This document shows, piece after piece, positions 45,626 through 59,149 of a DNA stretch of 64,000 nucleotides. The stretch covers positions 5,292,485 through 5,356,484 of the forward strand of contig NW_015622542.1 in the NCBI RefSeq assembly GCF_000835495.1, read 5' to 3'. A program made the translations under genes and the position numbers. The notes under the pieces are model-generated. The model searched no databases. It saw only the letters and a list, made by a program, of their open reading frames with translations, and was not told the origin of the DNA. The stretch comes from Cladophialophora immunda. Its lineage: Eukaryota; Ascomycota; Eurotiomycetes; Chaetothyriales; Herpotrichiellaceae. Within the stretch, counting starts at the first letter, position 1. Every line of letters begins with the position of its first letter.

Positions 45626-47250
45626 TTATGCCTTGCTCATAGCACTGATTTCCTCGACATGCAGAGCCGTGTCGACCACCTTTTCTCCGGCCAGGTTCTC
45701 GTTCGTCTTCGCCGCCACATCCTCTCCATCGAAGATCTTGGTGATCTCTTCGAGTGGGAGGTACTTGGTCTCGGGGTAAAAGAAATAGATGACGATGACC
45801 TCGAAGAGCAAGAACACGCAGTAAACAATATAGTACTTCCACGCCAGCGCGTTCATGGCAATCGGGTTGACATATTGGTTGAAAAAGAGTGCGCCGTAGA
45901 GCGCGTACTCCATAATGGTGAAGCCCTTGGCACGCAGATTGTAGGGGAGGATTTCGGTAGTGTAAGAGGCAATCAGTCCGGACCTGTCAAGATGAGTTAG
46001 TTGTGGCCTTGAAGCAAAGATCGGCTGGGGACAACGTACTTGAAGTTGTAGAAGAGAGTGTAGATAAAGATGAATGCCAGATTTCCTTTGCCATACGCGA
46101 GCAGTTTAGTCGCAGTGTATCGCTCGGCCAGGATCGTCCAAATGACCCAAGATACGAGACTGCCCACGATCGAGATCAAATAGATTGGTCGGCGACCCCA
46201 CTTGTCAACGAAGAAAGAGAAACCCACGTTGGTGACCAGGCTAAAGGTGGTGATCCCGCCATTGATGAGCAGTTGGTGATTGGGATCCGTGATGCCAATG
46301 TTGTCGAGGATAAGGTTGAGGTAGTAGCTGATCAAGCCGTTTCCAGACCACTGTGAGAATAGACCCACTGAAACGAGGATGATGAACCGCTGGCGGTTGC
46401 CCTTGGTTTTGAAGAAGTCCAAGAAAGAGGAAGTCTTCTTCTGTTGCTTTTCAAGCGCAAGTGCCGTGGATATTTCGGTGTACTCGATCTGAACCACTTC
46501 GTCGTGTTCGTTGCCATCGGCATGGTATTTGGCTAGAACCTGCATAGCTTTTTCGGATTTGTCCTTGCTGATATAGTAACGAGGTGATTCTGGCATGAAC
46601 CAAACGACTGCCAACATCCATATCGTGAACACGCCTTGAATTAAGCTAGGAGCTCGCCAGGCCCAGTTGTTGTTGATCTTGAGTGTACCATAGGTGACCC
46701 ATGCAGCGATAAAAGCGCCAGATTGATAGTTCGCTGCCTGGATGGTGACCAGCAAGGCACGATCTTGTGCTGGGGCAATCTCAGCAATCAAGAGTGGTGA
46801 GGCGCAGTTGACAATGATGTCGCCAAACCCAAGGACAAATCGCGCACCGACGAACATGCCGAAGCTCTGTGCGGCAGACTGAAGAGCAACGCCGACAAGC
46901 ATGATAGATGCGCCAATGGTCAGAGTTGTTCGTCTCCCGAGGCCGTCGAGCATGAATGGAATGAACAAAAGACCAGCAAGTGCGCCTGCACTCATGACAC
47001 AGTTGAAAAGACCTAAGATAGACCCTCTTGGATGGTTGAAATATGTCTGCCATAACGGAAGCGACTGGAGACCGTTCATCATCGAGTTGTCATAGCCATT
47101 GGCAGTGTTGGTGCATATCAAGGCAAAGATATAGAAGTAGAGCCATCTCATCGTCGAGGACTTCCACCACTTGACTCGAGGGAAGACTCTGCCTGCAAGA
47201 ACAAAGTGGCCCTTGGGAGGGACGAACAGCTGAGGATCCTTCTTCGCCAT
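45626..47250 (-). CDS. Sugar transporter, MFS SP family
   Basis: Two exons (47250 to about 46040, and about 45985-45626) encode roughly 520 residues from MAKKDPQLFVPPKGHF. Family signatures are NGYDNSMMNGLQ in helix 1, DGLGRRTTL in loop 2-3, PESPRYYISKDK in the central loop, the FVDKWGRRPIYLI repeat in the second half and FYPETKYLPLEEI at the end. About 12 hydrophobic segments are seen. Family knowledge: proton symport of mono- or disaccharides at the plasma membrane; the sequence is of the fungal lactose-permease-like subgroup. It is divergent from an intracellular GH43 glycosidase, so its cargo may be an arabino- or xylo-oligosaccharide (inference). Confidence 0.92.
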
Positions 47251-49773
<2,523 letters not shown>

Positions 49774-50472
49774 GTGATTCCTACACATTAGATACTGATC
49801 TCAGATACATTTCCGAGCTCACCTTGCTCAAATATGGATCTTTGTGTGTGCAGCTGGTGCCTATTGCCTAAGTACTGTTTTCTCGCTCCTCTCTAAGACA
49901 TTTGGCCCTGCAACTCTTGCGGCATTGCTACAGGTGGTCGATTTAGAACATGGGTCTGCCGACAGGGCTTTGGCAATATGATGAACTCTTTCACAAAGGA
50001 TTTGGGTTTTGGGAATCATTTGTAAATACAGAATGTATGGGAGCCTGATCTTTGAGATGGAGGAACCGGTTCTGCTTCGCTCGACTCAGATTGACGAGAC
50101 TAGAGTAAAGGTACGGACGAGGAGGGTATCTCGGTATTTAACTCAATTATGGCGGCTAGCTACTTTGAAACCTCAAAACCCTCTCGAGAAGCATCTAATT
50201 TACAGCTCGACCCATTGAAAAAGCTACTCCTTATCAAAAAGGATGCCGTCTGTTGGGGAAGGTAAGGTTAACCAGAAGTTAGAGTCTATCTAGTGGTCTA
50301 GTCTGTCTAATTCTATGCACCACCCCCCGGCGAGTCTGCATGCCTCCGGTACAGCAGCAGCAGAAGAAATATGCACCAGACTGCCTGCATTGGCTGATTG
50401 TGGCTGGACAGAGCACATGCTTCGTCAGCCATATCAAGGGCGGGATACAGCTTTGTTCACCCAGAATCTTGA
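49774..50472. other. Convergent 3' spacer, nothing recognised
   Basis: 699 bp between the 3' ends of the GH43 and amidase genes. No coding exon or repeat is seen. Confidence 0.35.
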
Positions 50473-52582
50473 TCATGTGCCAATCTTGCCTGATGGCGGT
50501 TTCCGGGGTCCAAAGGTAGCGTCCCACGCGCTTTGTACTTTGATCAACATGGCTTCCTGGTTGGCACGGGCAACTACCGAAAGCCCAAACGGCCTGCCAT
50601 TATACTCTAGATATGACAATGGCAGGGTGGCAATCGGATATCCTGGACGCTTTTAGCTTAGGCGCATGTCAGAGTGCGGATGATACGTACCACTGCACGC
50701 CGCGTACGATATCAGCAGACTGTCTGCTGGTGCCATGATCACGTCGACCTTATACGTGTCGAGGATAAAATCTATGCCTTCTTCTCTGGCCACACGTCGG
50801 AGGTGGCCGAAGTGCGCGTTGTATTCTTCTGTGGTGATTGATTGCCGATATGCTCGTGTGAGCCGTTCTTGGTTCGGAGAGTCTGCTAGAATGTTATTGA
50901 GGGTCGAGGTGGACCTGTGCGCGTGTCTTACAAGGAGAAAGCTCCAGCGCGGCGTGTTGTTCGTTGAATTTAATGAGCCCCTTTAAGTCTCGAATAGTCG
51001 AATTGATTCGGGTGTCGAGATAAGCATTGATATCTTTAACGAAGTCGGCAGCTGTGAGTTTTTGTCAGTCTGGGATGCTAATAGTGTTCACGTCAGACTC
51101 TCTACCTGCAACCACAGTCTCACTATTTTGACCGTTTAGAGTCAAGGCGCCGTGGCGAGTCAAAGGTACATTGCCTGCATACGACTTGGCCAATGTCTCG
51201 ATCTTGGCGTACGCCTGGCGGATCTCCCTGTTCTGTCTCATAATCAGCTTATGCACATACTCAGAGTCACCGTGGGAGAATGCGGACCATTTGCTGTGTA
51301 GCATTTTCGACATGCCTTAACCAGCTGTCCGGTAGGTTCCACACTTCCGGATCCAGTGTTGCAACAGAAATGTCGCTCCAGCTCTCTGTCAATGCAGAAG
51401 TATAGCTTTGCGGTAGCTTTCGGTCAGGGTCAACAATTGCATCGAGGAGCACAGCCAAGTCATAGGAACTTTTAGCCATGGGACCGGCTGAGTCGAAATT
51501 GGACGAAATAGGGACAATGCCAGCTTGCGGGACAAGGCCGATTGTCGGCTTGATGGTGTACAGCGCGGCCCTGCCCGCTGGCAGAATGAGCGAGCCGTCA
51601 GTCTCGGTTCCGATGGAGAAAGGACTGTAGCCTGCCGAAACTGCAACAGCTGAGCCGGAGGAGGATCCAGAGGGGTTCTGATTAGGTGTCATGTAAAGCC
51701 ACTTAGATCGCTTTCCGCAAACAAACTCACACTGTGACTGTCTTTGCCATCTGCTGGGTCAACCTTGTCGCGTACGTATGCAGACTGGACTTGGCCACCG
51801 ACAGCAGAGTAACCACTCGTTATATTGGTGCCTCTATGCCGAGGTTAGTGTCTTAGGTATCACAAGCACCTTCGACCATACAGACTTGTAGTTTGACAGT
51901 TCCTAGCTTAAGTCAGTGACTGGTAACATCACTATGTAGGCTCACGTACGCTCAGGTTTGTCTTGCCGATGATGATGACTCCAGCTGCAATCAGCTAAAG
52001 GCCGTCAGTAGGTGCTTTTCCTTGTGTATGACCGAAACAGAATTATACCAGGTCGACTATTTTGGCATTCCTCTGCGGCCAGGAACCCACGAGCGCGTAG
52101 CTCCCGGCAGTCGTCTGAAAGCCAAGGTCAGGGTGGGTGTCAATGTTGTCCTGGCGAGCAAATATTAGTCCAGCGTCATTGAAGAGTGGCACGAAACCTC
52201 CCTTGATGACAATTGGGATGCCATGCAAAGGCCCTCTGGTTTTCCCTTGAGATCTCTCTTTGTCGAGGATCTCCGCGGCCTCGAAGACACCCGGCAATGG
52301 TTTGAAATTGATCATGGCCTTCAAGGAGTCGTCATATTTCTGGATCTGATCTGTGTACAACTGTACAAGATCAACACTCCGCACTGTTCCACTGCCAAGT
52401 GCGCTCTGAAGCTCCCTCAAGCCGGCTGTCAGAGGATTGATGACCACGGCATTTGTCTCCACGGCCGCTGGAACTTGCGAGCTGGCCGACGAATACCATC
52501 GTGTGGCTAAAATGACTGCCACAAAGAGGGCAGCGAGGCTGAAGGTGATAGATCGGTCTGGGCGCCTGGCGCGAGAATCCAT
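50473..52582 (-). CDS. Membrane-anchored amidase-signature enzyme
   Basis: The start [20 protein letters not shown] has a signal anchor at about residues 12-27. Many short introns split the rest. Amidase-signature motifs are present: GIPIVIK (catalytic Lys), [40 protein letters not shown] (Ser residues) and GTETDGSL. An apparent stop near 51250 is removed by an intron of about 54 bp that joins ENATQQM to [16 protein letters not shown]. The C-terminus [19 protein letters not shown], ending at 50473, is typical. The sequence between IVIK and DNIDT contains about 17 extra residues that may be partly intronic. Family knowledge: amide hydrolysis with a Ser-cisSer-Lys triad; the substrate is unknown. 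Confidence 0.85.
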
Positions 52583-53175
52583 GGAGCCAGGTTCTTCAGG
52601 CTCTGGACAGATGGACTTCGGTTGCGGCTTCTTTGCCGCGAGGTTTCGTTCAGCTTCAAGAAATTTTTGGGCGGCAGCGGGTGTAGTCCGTAGTATTTCC
52701 TCCGTACAGAACCCCGCAGGCCGCTCGCCGGCATTCCTCCAAGCGATCTACTCCGTCTAAGATAAGACGTAAATCTGACAAACATATCAACGCTCCCCCA
52801 AAATATTAACGTCAACTCTTATGATGCGCGGTATGGGCTTGCCTCAATACTCTACCCACATTCGTGTACTCACAAAAAGTGGAGGTTGACACAACTATTC
52901 CCGGTGCTGCTGAGCAGATCCACGTCCTGTCAAGCCTTGTGGGTGGCAAAAGCGGATAGACTGTGTCCGAAGTTCAAAGCTCTTACATCAAGTTTGACCT
53001 GGCGGTGACGAATCAATGCGCGCCGCATCAGCCTCGTGCTTGTGGTGTTCCCACCGTCGTGTTAATGAGCCGAATACCATTGCACGCTGTCTCTTTCAAC
53101 ATTAGGAACATTGAGCATTTGGAAGAGTGAAGTTTCCACGAGCGCCACTCTATGGAACCTAATTCAACATGACTG
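52583..53175. other. Intergenic region upstream of amidase
   Basis: 593 bp between the amidase start and the 3' end of the next gene on the same strand. Nothing is recognised. Confidence 0.35.
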
Positions 53176-55520
53176 CTACACCTCTGTATTCAATCCCACA
53201 CAATTGTACACCAACCAAGCCTTGACCCCAAACGACACATCCAACTCACCCCCTCCCTCCTGGCATGTCTTATTCCAGCTTCGAGCTGTATCACAATTTG
53301 ACGTTTCGAACATGGCTATACAGCAAGAGTCGATGTTCGTGCTCGTGCCGGAGCTGGTGTCAAAGGTGATTTCGGCATCGGCGGGGATGGTGCTCAGGTC
53401 GCTCAGAGTGCTCATCTCGCTGGTACTTGTGACAGTGATACACTTCGTGTTGCGGGTGAGTTGATCTCCATACAGCAGATACGACGACCGCTCGAGTGAC
53501 TGGTCGTTCTCCCAATATTGATACTGTTGCACGTTGAGAACCCAGCCGTTCATCTCACCTGGAACAGGGGAGCGGAGGGGGAAGGGGTTGGAGGACGTAG
53601 AGGAAGATTTTGACGTCGTCGTTGTCGTCGTAGGTATCGCTGTGGTTGTCGTTTGTGGAGTCGTCACGACTTTGGATGTAGTTGTCGATATTTTCAGTGT
53701 GCTTGTGGATGTGCGCTTGGTTGTTACAGGAGTGGTCGTGGTTGTCTTCTTTGACGTCGTTGTCGAGGTAGGGAATGAGCCAAACGCTTTACAATAATGC
53801 TTGACGAGCACAATCTGTTGATCTTCGCTGTCCTCCCACAGATCGATGTCGAATAGGTCTTTCCTGCCCGTCCAGAACTCCATGACGCCGTCGACAGTCA
53901 TCGCGGAGCCTACATTTACATCAAGTTTCACCCCATTGGGTCGAGGGTCAGGAGGGCAATAGCCGTTGTCAGCTAAGGCAAAGTCAGCATCCTTCCTGTT
54001 AATGTTTACCTTCGCCTCCAAGGATTTATGTTCGCGATTCAATGAGTGTGCGTTGTGGGAAGACCTACCGTGCCCAGCCTTGCCCTCAAAAGAGAAGATT
54101 GGATGCTTGAAAACGAGCATCATCTCGAAGCCCTCTTCAGGAACCTTGACCCAGGGTAGTTCGAACTCTAAGGATCTGTTAGCAGGATACAATTCCAGTC
54201 ACTGGATGAGGACACGCATACCGGGGAAGAGTGACACGCCCAGGGACACGTTGAATTCAAAGAACACCTTCAGACCCATGCCCAGCTGGGCACCAATACC
54301 CAGTGGCTCCACCTCGAACTCGGGGAACCAGCCATAGAATTCACTCTTATCCAAAAACTCTTCTGGGCTGTCCACGGCAAAGTCGACCTTCGCCAGTGCC
54401 GTGTCGGGTATGCTGGCCGTTGCCCCCGTGGTGATGGTCGCCTCGCCCTCGATAGAGTCGAGCTCGAAGCCAAAGCCCACCTCCATGCTCGGACCAAGCT
54501 TGAGGATATCCGGAATCTCGAACTCTCCGGGCAGAGGTATCTCGGCCAACTTGATCTTTTTCCCGGGCAGGTCAGAGACGGCTGAATCGGCTTTGCCCGA
54601 CATATCCAATTTCAGATGCACATCGGCTTCGACGCCGCGAGGCTCTGCCCTCAGCTCAAAGATCTCGAAACCGTCAAGGATGCTCCACTTGACATGGCCG
54701 TGGGCGGCGAGTGTTCCCTTGGTCCCGCAATTCTCGCAATCCACGTTGATGGAAATCAACGGGTTGGGATTGAGGAACCAAAGCACGGTGGTCGGCCATG
54801 AGCTGCTCAGATCGAACAGAGCTTCCCCGGCCTTATCGAAGCCTACTCGCCGCCTCTGGAGACCCGGACTGGCGACGCCGAAATCAATGGTGAATGCAGA
54901 TGCTGCCTCCACCCACAGCTTCTTTGCGGCAGTGAAGTGGACTATTCTCTGGGTCGAGTTGAATGTAGCATGATTGATTGCCCACGGAATACGTCTGTTG
55001 CTGGTTTGACAAACGGCAGAGTCGCCCACGAGAATGAATGTGCGGTTTGTCCCGCCATTCACCCAGTCAAATGATGCTTTGGCGGCCTTGAAGGTCTGTT
55101 GTGTCGAGAACCGGAGACTGAAATGCTCAGAGCAGTCCGCCATGACAAGTGCCGAAGAGAATTTCTCCATGTCAATGATTCTCTGTCCTGGAGCTGGCAC
55201 GACATTGAACAGCACGGTGGTCAACTGAGTATCTAAACTTCTGTTGGTAAAAAGGGTCGCACGATTGCTTTGATCGACGTACTGTTCGGTGAAGTCCAGA
55301 TCAAATCCTCATCGTGACCAAGCGTAACGTCGAATAACGACGAATTAGTGGTCCTGGTCGGGCTATTGGGATAATATGGACAACAATCTTCCGTGGCGCG
55401 CTTGACGTTCACACGCCAACCGTCCCAAAGATGGCGGTCGAGTGGCACGAGCTGGGTCGTGGCCGACGCAACGGCTGTATACAAGGTAACCAGGACTAGT
55501 ATGATACGAGACGAATGCAT
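53176..55520 (-). CDS. Secreted Thr/Ser-rich protein of unknown function
   Basis: The signal peptide MHSSRIILVLVTLYTAVASA starts at 55520. Three exons: a 40-bp intron near 55230-55270 joins STSIKAI to LTTVLFNVVPAPG, and another near 54180-54225 joins SLFPE to FELPWVKVP. The protein has a large beta-rich region (residues about 70-430) with sequons, then a mucin-like linker of Thr and Ser (near 53590-53760), then a C-terminal part with several cysteines. Similar two-part secreted proteins are common in fungi as unnamed DUF families; I do not know a function. The long hydroxy-residue tract suggests O-glycosylation and a cell-wall or extracellular location. Both neighbours on either side are unrelated. 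Confidence 0.75.
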
Positions 55521-56299
55521 TTTGACAAAGCTGGTAGCAAGGTCAATGCTTCGGATGGAAAATACGAGGGAATCAAAGGAATGAAGGAGCACTTTGCAGG
55601 GGTATTCCCAGTAGCTTTTATTGCTTTTAGAGCTCCAAGCCTGCAGCGCTGGCGCTGGGCCATTGTTTGTGTGAAGACAACCACCCTCGTATTTGATGAA
55701 ATAGTCTTGCCATGTTGACCCGACATGCTTGGGCGCATCACTCCATTCCTCCAAACGTGGAAAAACTTGTTTGTAGACCAGAGGTAGAGCAGTTGAGGCC
55801 AAGAATGCCGTGGTATGATGCCAAGAGCGGAAGGCTGAAGTGGTCCCTCTTCTGCAGCTCCAGCACCTCTTCCGACAGAGGCACAGCATCTTCCGTCCAT
55901 CCGTTCTCTGCCAGGATGAGAGCCAAGTTCGGCCACCGCTGCATTTTTCCTCCCTCGCACAGATCATCTAGCTGATCCCCGAGTTGCAGAAGCTCGTGCA
56001 CATGCGATACCAGCTATCCTATCTGAATACCTAAAACAATTTTTCCGAAAGTGGCGGTCGAGCTCTCCCCACGTACAGAATTCGTCTCCTGATTTCTTGG
56101 AATGACCAGCCCGGGAGGAGGCATAGATAGAGGCAGGGGTTGGCCATGTTGGCCCGGAGGATGAGTGTGAGTCCAACTATGAGGTATATTGCCACAGTTG
56201 TTGGTGTTATTCAATCCTAAAAGCCATCGTGATTATCTGTAGTTGTACATGATTCTATTGACTATACAGTTTTGTGCCGAGAATAATCGATCTTTCCAG
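55521..56299. other. Spacer with a TPR-like relic
   Basis: 779 bp between two minus-strand genes. Apart from the TPR-like fragment entered separately, no exon is recognised. Confidence 0.4.
55850..56001 (-). pseudogene. TPR fragment, probable relic
   Basis: About 50 residues read LGDQLDDLCEGGKMQRWPN followed by LALILAENGWTEDAVPLSEE and VLELQKR. This matches the A/B helix pattern of the TPR repeats found at the end of fungal NACHT-TPR proteins (NLALxxxxxGxxxEAxxLxxxVLExxKR). There is no start, no repeat array and no upstream NACHT, so it looks like a leftover of a decayed gene. Confidence 0.4.
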
Positions 56300-58730
56300 T
56301 CAACCTTGTCTCAACGATGCCAGTATGAGCTTTTGAGTTTCATAATGCCCGCGCTCCTTCGCCAAGTCGGCAGCTCGTCTCCCATCCCGTAGGGCAACAT
56401 CCCTATCCGCACCTCGTCTCAGTAACAACCATACGACGTCGTCGTGGCCTCCGTAGGCTGCCTCGTGCAAAGGCGTCCAACCCCGGTTATCGCGTGGATC
56501 TGTCTCTCTTTTGGGATCCCGTTCCAACAGCCAGCCTACCAAGCCAATGTTGCCAGCTCGCGCTGCATCGTGGACGGGTCGGCATCCGCTTTTATTCGTG
56601 GGGACAGGATTGGCGTTATTTTCAAGCAGGAAGTAGACAACCTCTTCGTGGCCTTCGCGGACGGCGAGATGGAGCGGCGTGTCCCGGTTGATTCTCAATT
56701 GTGCGTTCAGATCGGCACCATATCGGTGAAGCAGTGCCACAGCTGCTGTGCCCGCTCTCGCTGCGTCGTGAAGAGGTGTGCTTTCCCACATGGGGTCTCG
56801 TGCGTTCGGATCTGCCCTATGCTCCAACAACAGCTGTACCAGGGCTAGATGACCACGGCTTGAAGCTTCGTGTAAAGGAGTCTTTCCATTCTCAGCTGGT
56901 AGGTTGGGATCTGACCCCCACTCGAGTAGAAGTTCAACGACATCCTTGTTGTTGCGGATGGCTGCTCGAAAAATCGCCGTCTCTCCTGGTCCCATTATGT
57001 CTCCATTGGACTTGATTTTCAATCGAGGGGCAGATAGTGTGGCCGAATGAGACGACAAAGCGCCCAGTGGTCTGAATCGGAAAATGTCAGTTTCTTTTCT
57101 TCTAGCTCTTCTTCATTGGGTGGCCGCACCGGGGCTTGTTGTCCCTAAAGTTCGGGTGGGCTCCCATTCTTAGCAGATAAAGCGCTTCCACGATCAAACC
57201 TAGATCAGCTGCTAGTCTTAACGCCTGGTCTATAGGTTCTGGTGTGTCAGCAAAGTGTCTGACAAGACCTTCGGCGACTGCGTGATGACTATCGTACGGA
57301 CGATCGACATTTTGACTCGCAAGAGAAGAGCCTGCTTGCAGATTAGACCAAAGATCCATAAATGCCTACGGACCAACCAACCATTGGTGAATCCGAATGA
57401 GTTGAGATAACCCCTCAAATAGTTGCGGACGGATTGGTACGTGTCGTCGGCAGAACTCGTAAATTTGACCATGGTCGAATGATCGCCATCAACAGGGATT
57501 GCTTCTTCGATCTGAGCCGGCAGATAAAATCTGGCAGAGGGTTCTTTCACAACCTGTATATGCTCTCCGGAGCGCCCATACATGCCGTTCTCATCCTGCG
57601 GAAATGTAAGACACGCATTGGCTGATACCTGGACCGACCCGGAAACTTGCCCTTGTAACTGCCCTGGTCATTCGTGTCTCATAAAATGAAACGATCTTCT
57701 TGCCCATGGTCATGTTGATAAAGCTCTCCATGATGGGGTCAATTCCTGAGGAAGATTGGATAATTTCCCGCACCAGCAATGCCCTCTGAGGCTGAGAATC
57801 TTCGTCGACCATTTTAGCAACATCTTCAAGGCTGATACCACGATGTGGTACCCCAAAGAAAAGGAATGCATGAGTTGATTTGACTAAAGACCCATCATCC
57901 TTCTCTCTGGCCGCGACCAGTGCCTATATTTTCAGTCTCGAAATCAGACTCAGCTGCCCAGTGGCGATCAATGTATACGCACATGAGCGATAAGAATCCC
58001 TCCGAAGCTGTGACCCAAAAAGACTATCGGCCGATTTCTCTCCTACATCATCTTGTGTCGGCCAACGAAAGCGCAAATTGATGTCACACGGGAGCGCAAA
58101 GAAACACACCTCGCGGGATTTTCTCGCTTTCCTGAGTTCCTCTAGAAAGATTCGGACGTAATCTCTGGTGGTGTGGACAGCTTTCTCTTTCAATTTAGTG
58201 TTGTACCCGAAAATCATGGTCCTACAAGCTTTCAAATATTCATCCTCACAGAGAAAATCGCGAAGCCACATCCTGTCATTCCCTCCCGTCCACGAACCGA
58301 AGGCATGGCCGTTGAGTCCTGTGACCGCAATAATGCTGAGGAGATTCCTCCGTCAGCGATTTGATGCGTCCAAGGAGAATATTTTTAGTACCTACTCAAG
58401 AGGAATTCTGATCCCGCGGGTTGGATACAGTTGAGTAAGACCAAAGAAATCCTGGTCGATGTCTATGTCCCTGGTGCCTTCCACCTCGATCTGTTCTCTC
58501 TTCTCGCTAAGACGGCTGAGAAATCTAGGCATGGATGGACGAAACTTGATTATTGCTGTTTGAGTCTCTCCATTGTCTGTGCATGTCGGCGCAAGAGTTA
58601 TTTTGGATGTTATCGTGGACTTCTCTGAGGCCTCGAACCGAAGATAGATGATATTCTTTACACTCTCGGCGGTAAATCCCAAGGGCACATTGCGGGCCCT
58701 AACTGTGTTCCTGTTCTTGTTGGTGGCCAT
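56300..58730 (-). CDS. Alpha/beta hydrolase (SesB/PGAP1-like) with ankyrin repeats
   Basis: The start MATNKNRNTVRARNVPLGF is at 58730. After an N-terminal beta region comes a lipase-like domain with GLNGHAFGSWTG, MWLRDFL, TMIFGYNTKL, the nucleophile elbow FLGHSFGGILIAH and FFGVPHRG. A helical linker follows, then about five ankyrin repeats (NGKTPLHEASSRGHLALVQ, DTPLHLAVREGHEEVV, GWTPLHEAAYGGHDDVV) ending at 56300. Several short introns separate these. Family knowledge: this hydrolase type is used as an N-terminal effector domain in fungal NLR-like proteins; here no NACHT or NB-ARC lies between it and the repeats. Function could be lipid or ester hydrolysis triggered through ankyrin recognition (inference). 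Confidence 0.85.
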
Positions 58731-59149
58731 GTTTGGTAGACTCGATCGCCGCGTAAAGGAGTATGACCAGAACCAAGTCGAGTGCTTCGGGAATATCTCA
58801 CTTCATTATCCTTCGGCAGTCATGCAAATCAGGGGCAGAAATGCGGAGCTCGTATTCGATTGCCTTGGGCAACCTGGTTGGCCGCATCACTTTTGAGGAG
58901 CAATCGCAAACTGCAGCTTCTAACTGGTCGTTGACTGACCATTTGCTGCCCATCCGCCTGAAACCCCTCGACACCACCATGCATCTCTCTAATTTGCCAA
59001 GTGACGTGTCTTGTTGACTTGAGCCCACGTATGCAACTAGTCATGAGGCTGAGTAGATGGATACACCACCGCGGCACCTACAAATACATAAAGACAAGAT
59101 CACATTACTGTACGATCATTACCCGCAGTAGAACCACGATCTCTCCAAA
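58731..59149. promoter_or_regulatory. Divergent spacer between hydrolase-ankyrin and vWA genes
   Basis: 419 bp between two divergent starts. No distinctive site is seen. Confidence 0.35.

Noticed and set aside
51240..51300. Frame break in the amidase gene, suggesting a pseudogene
   Set aside because: An intron of about 54 bp joins ATQQM to [11 protein letters not shown] in phase and restores the family sequence.
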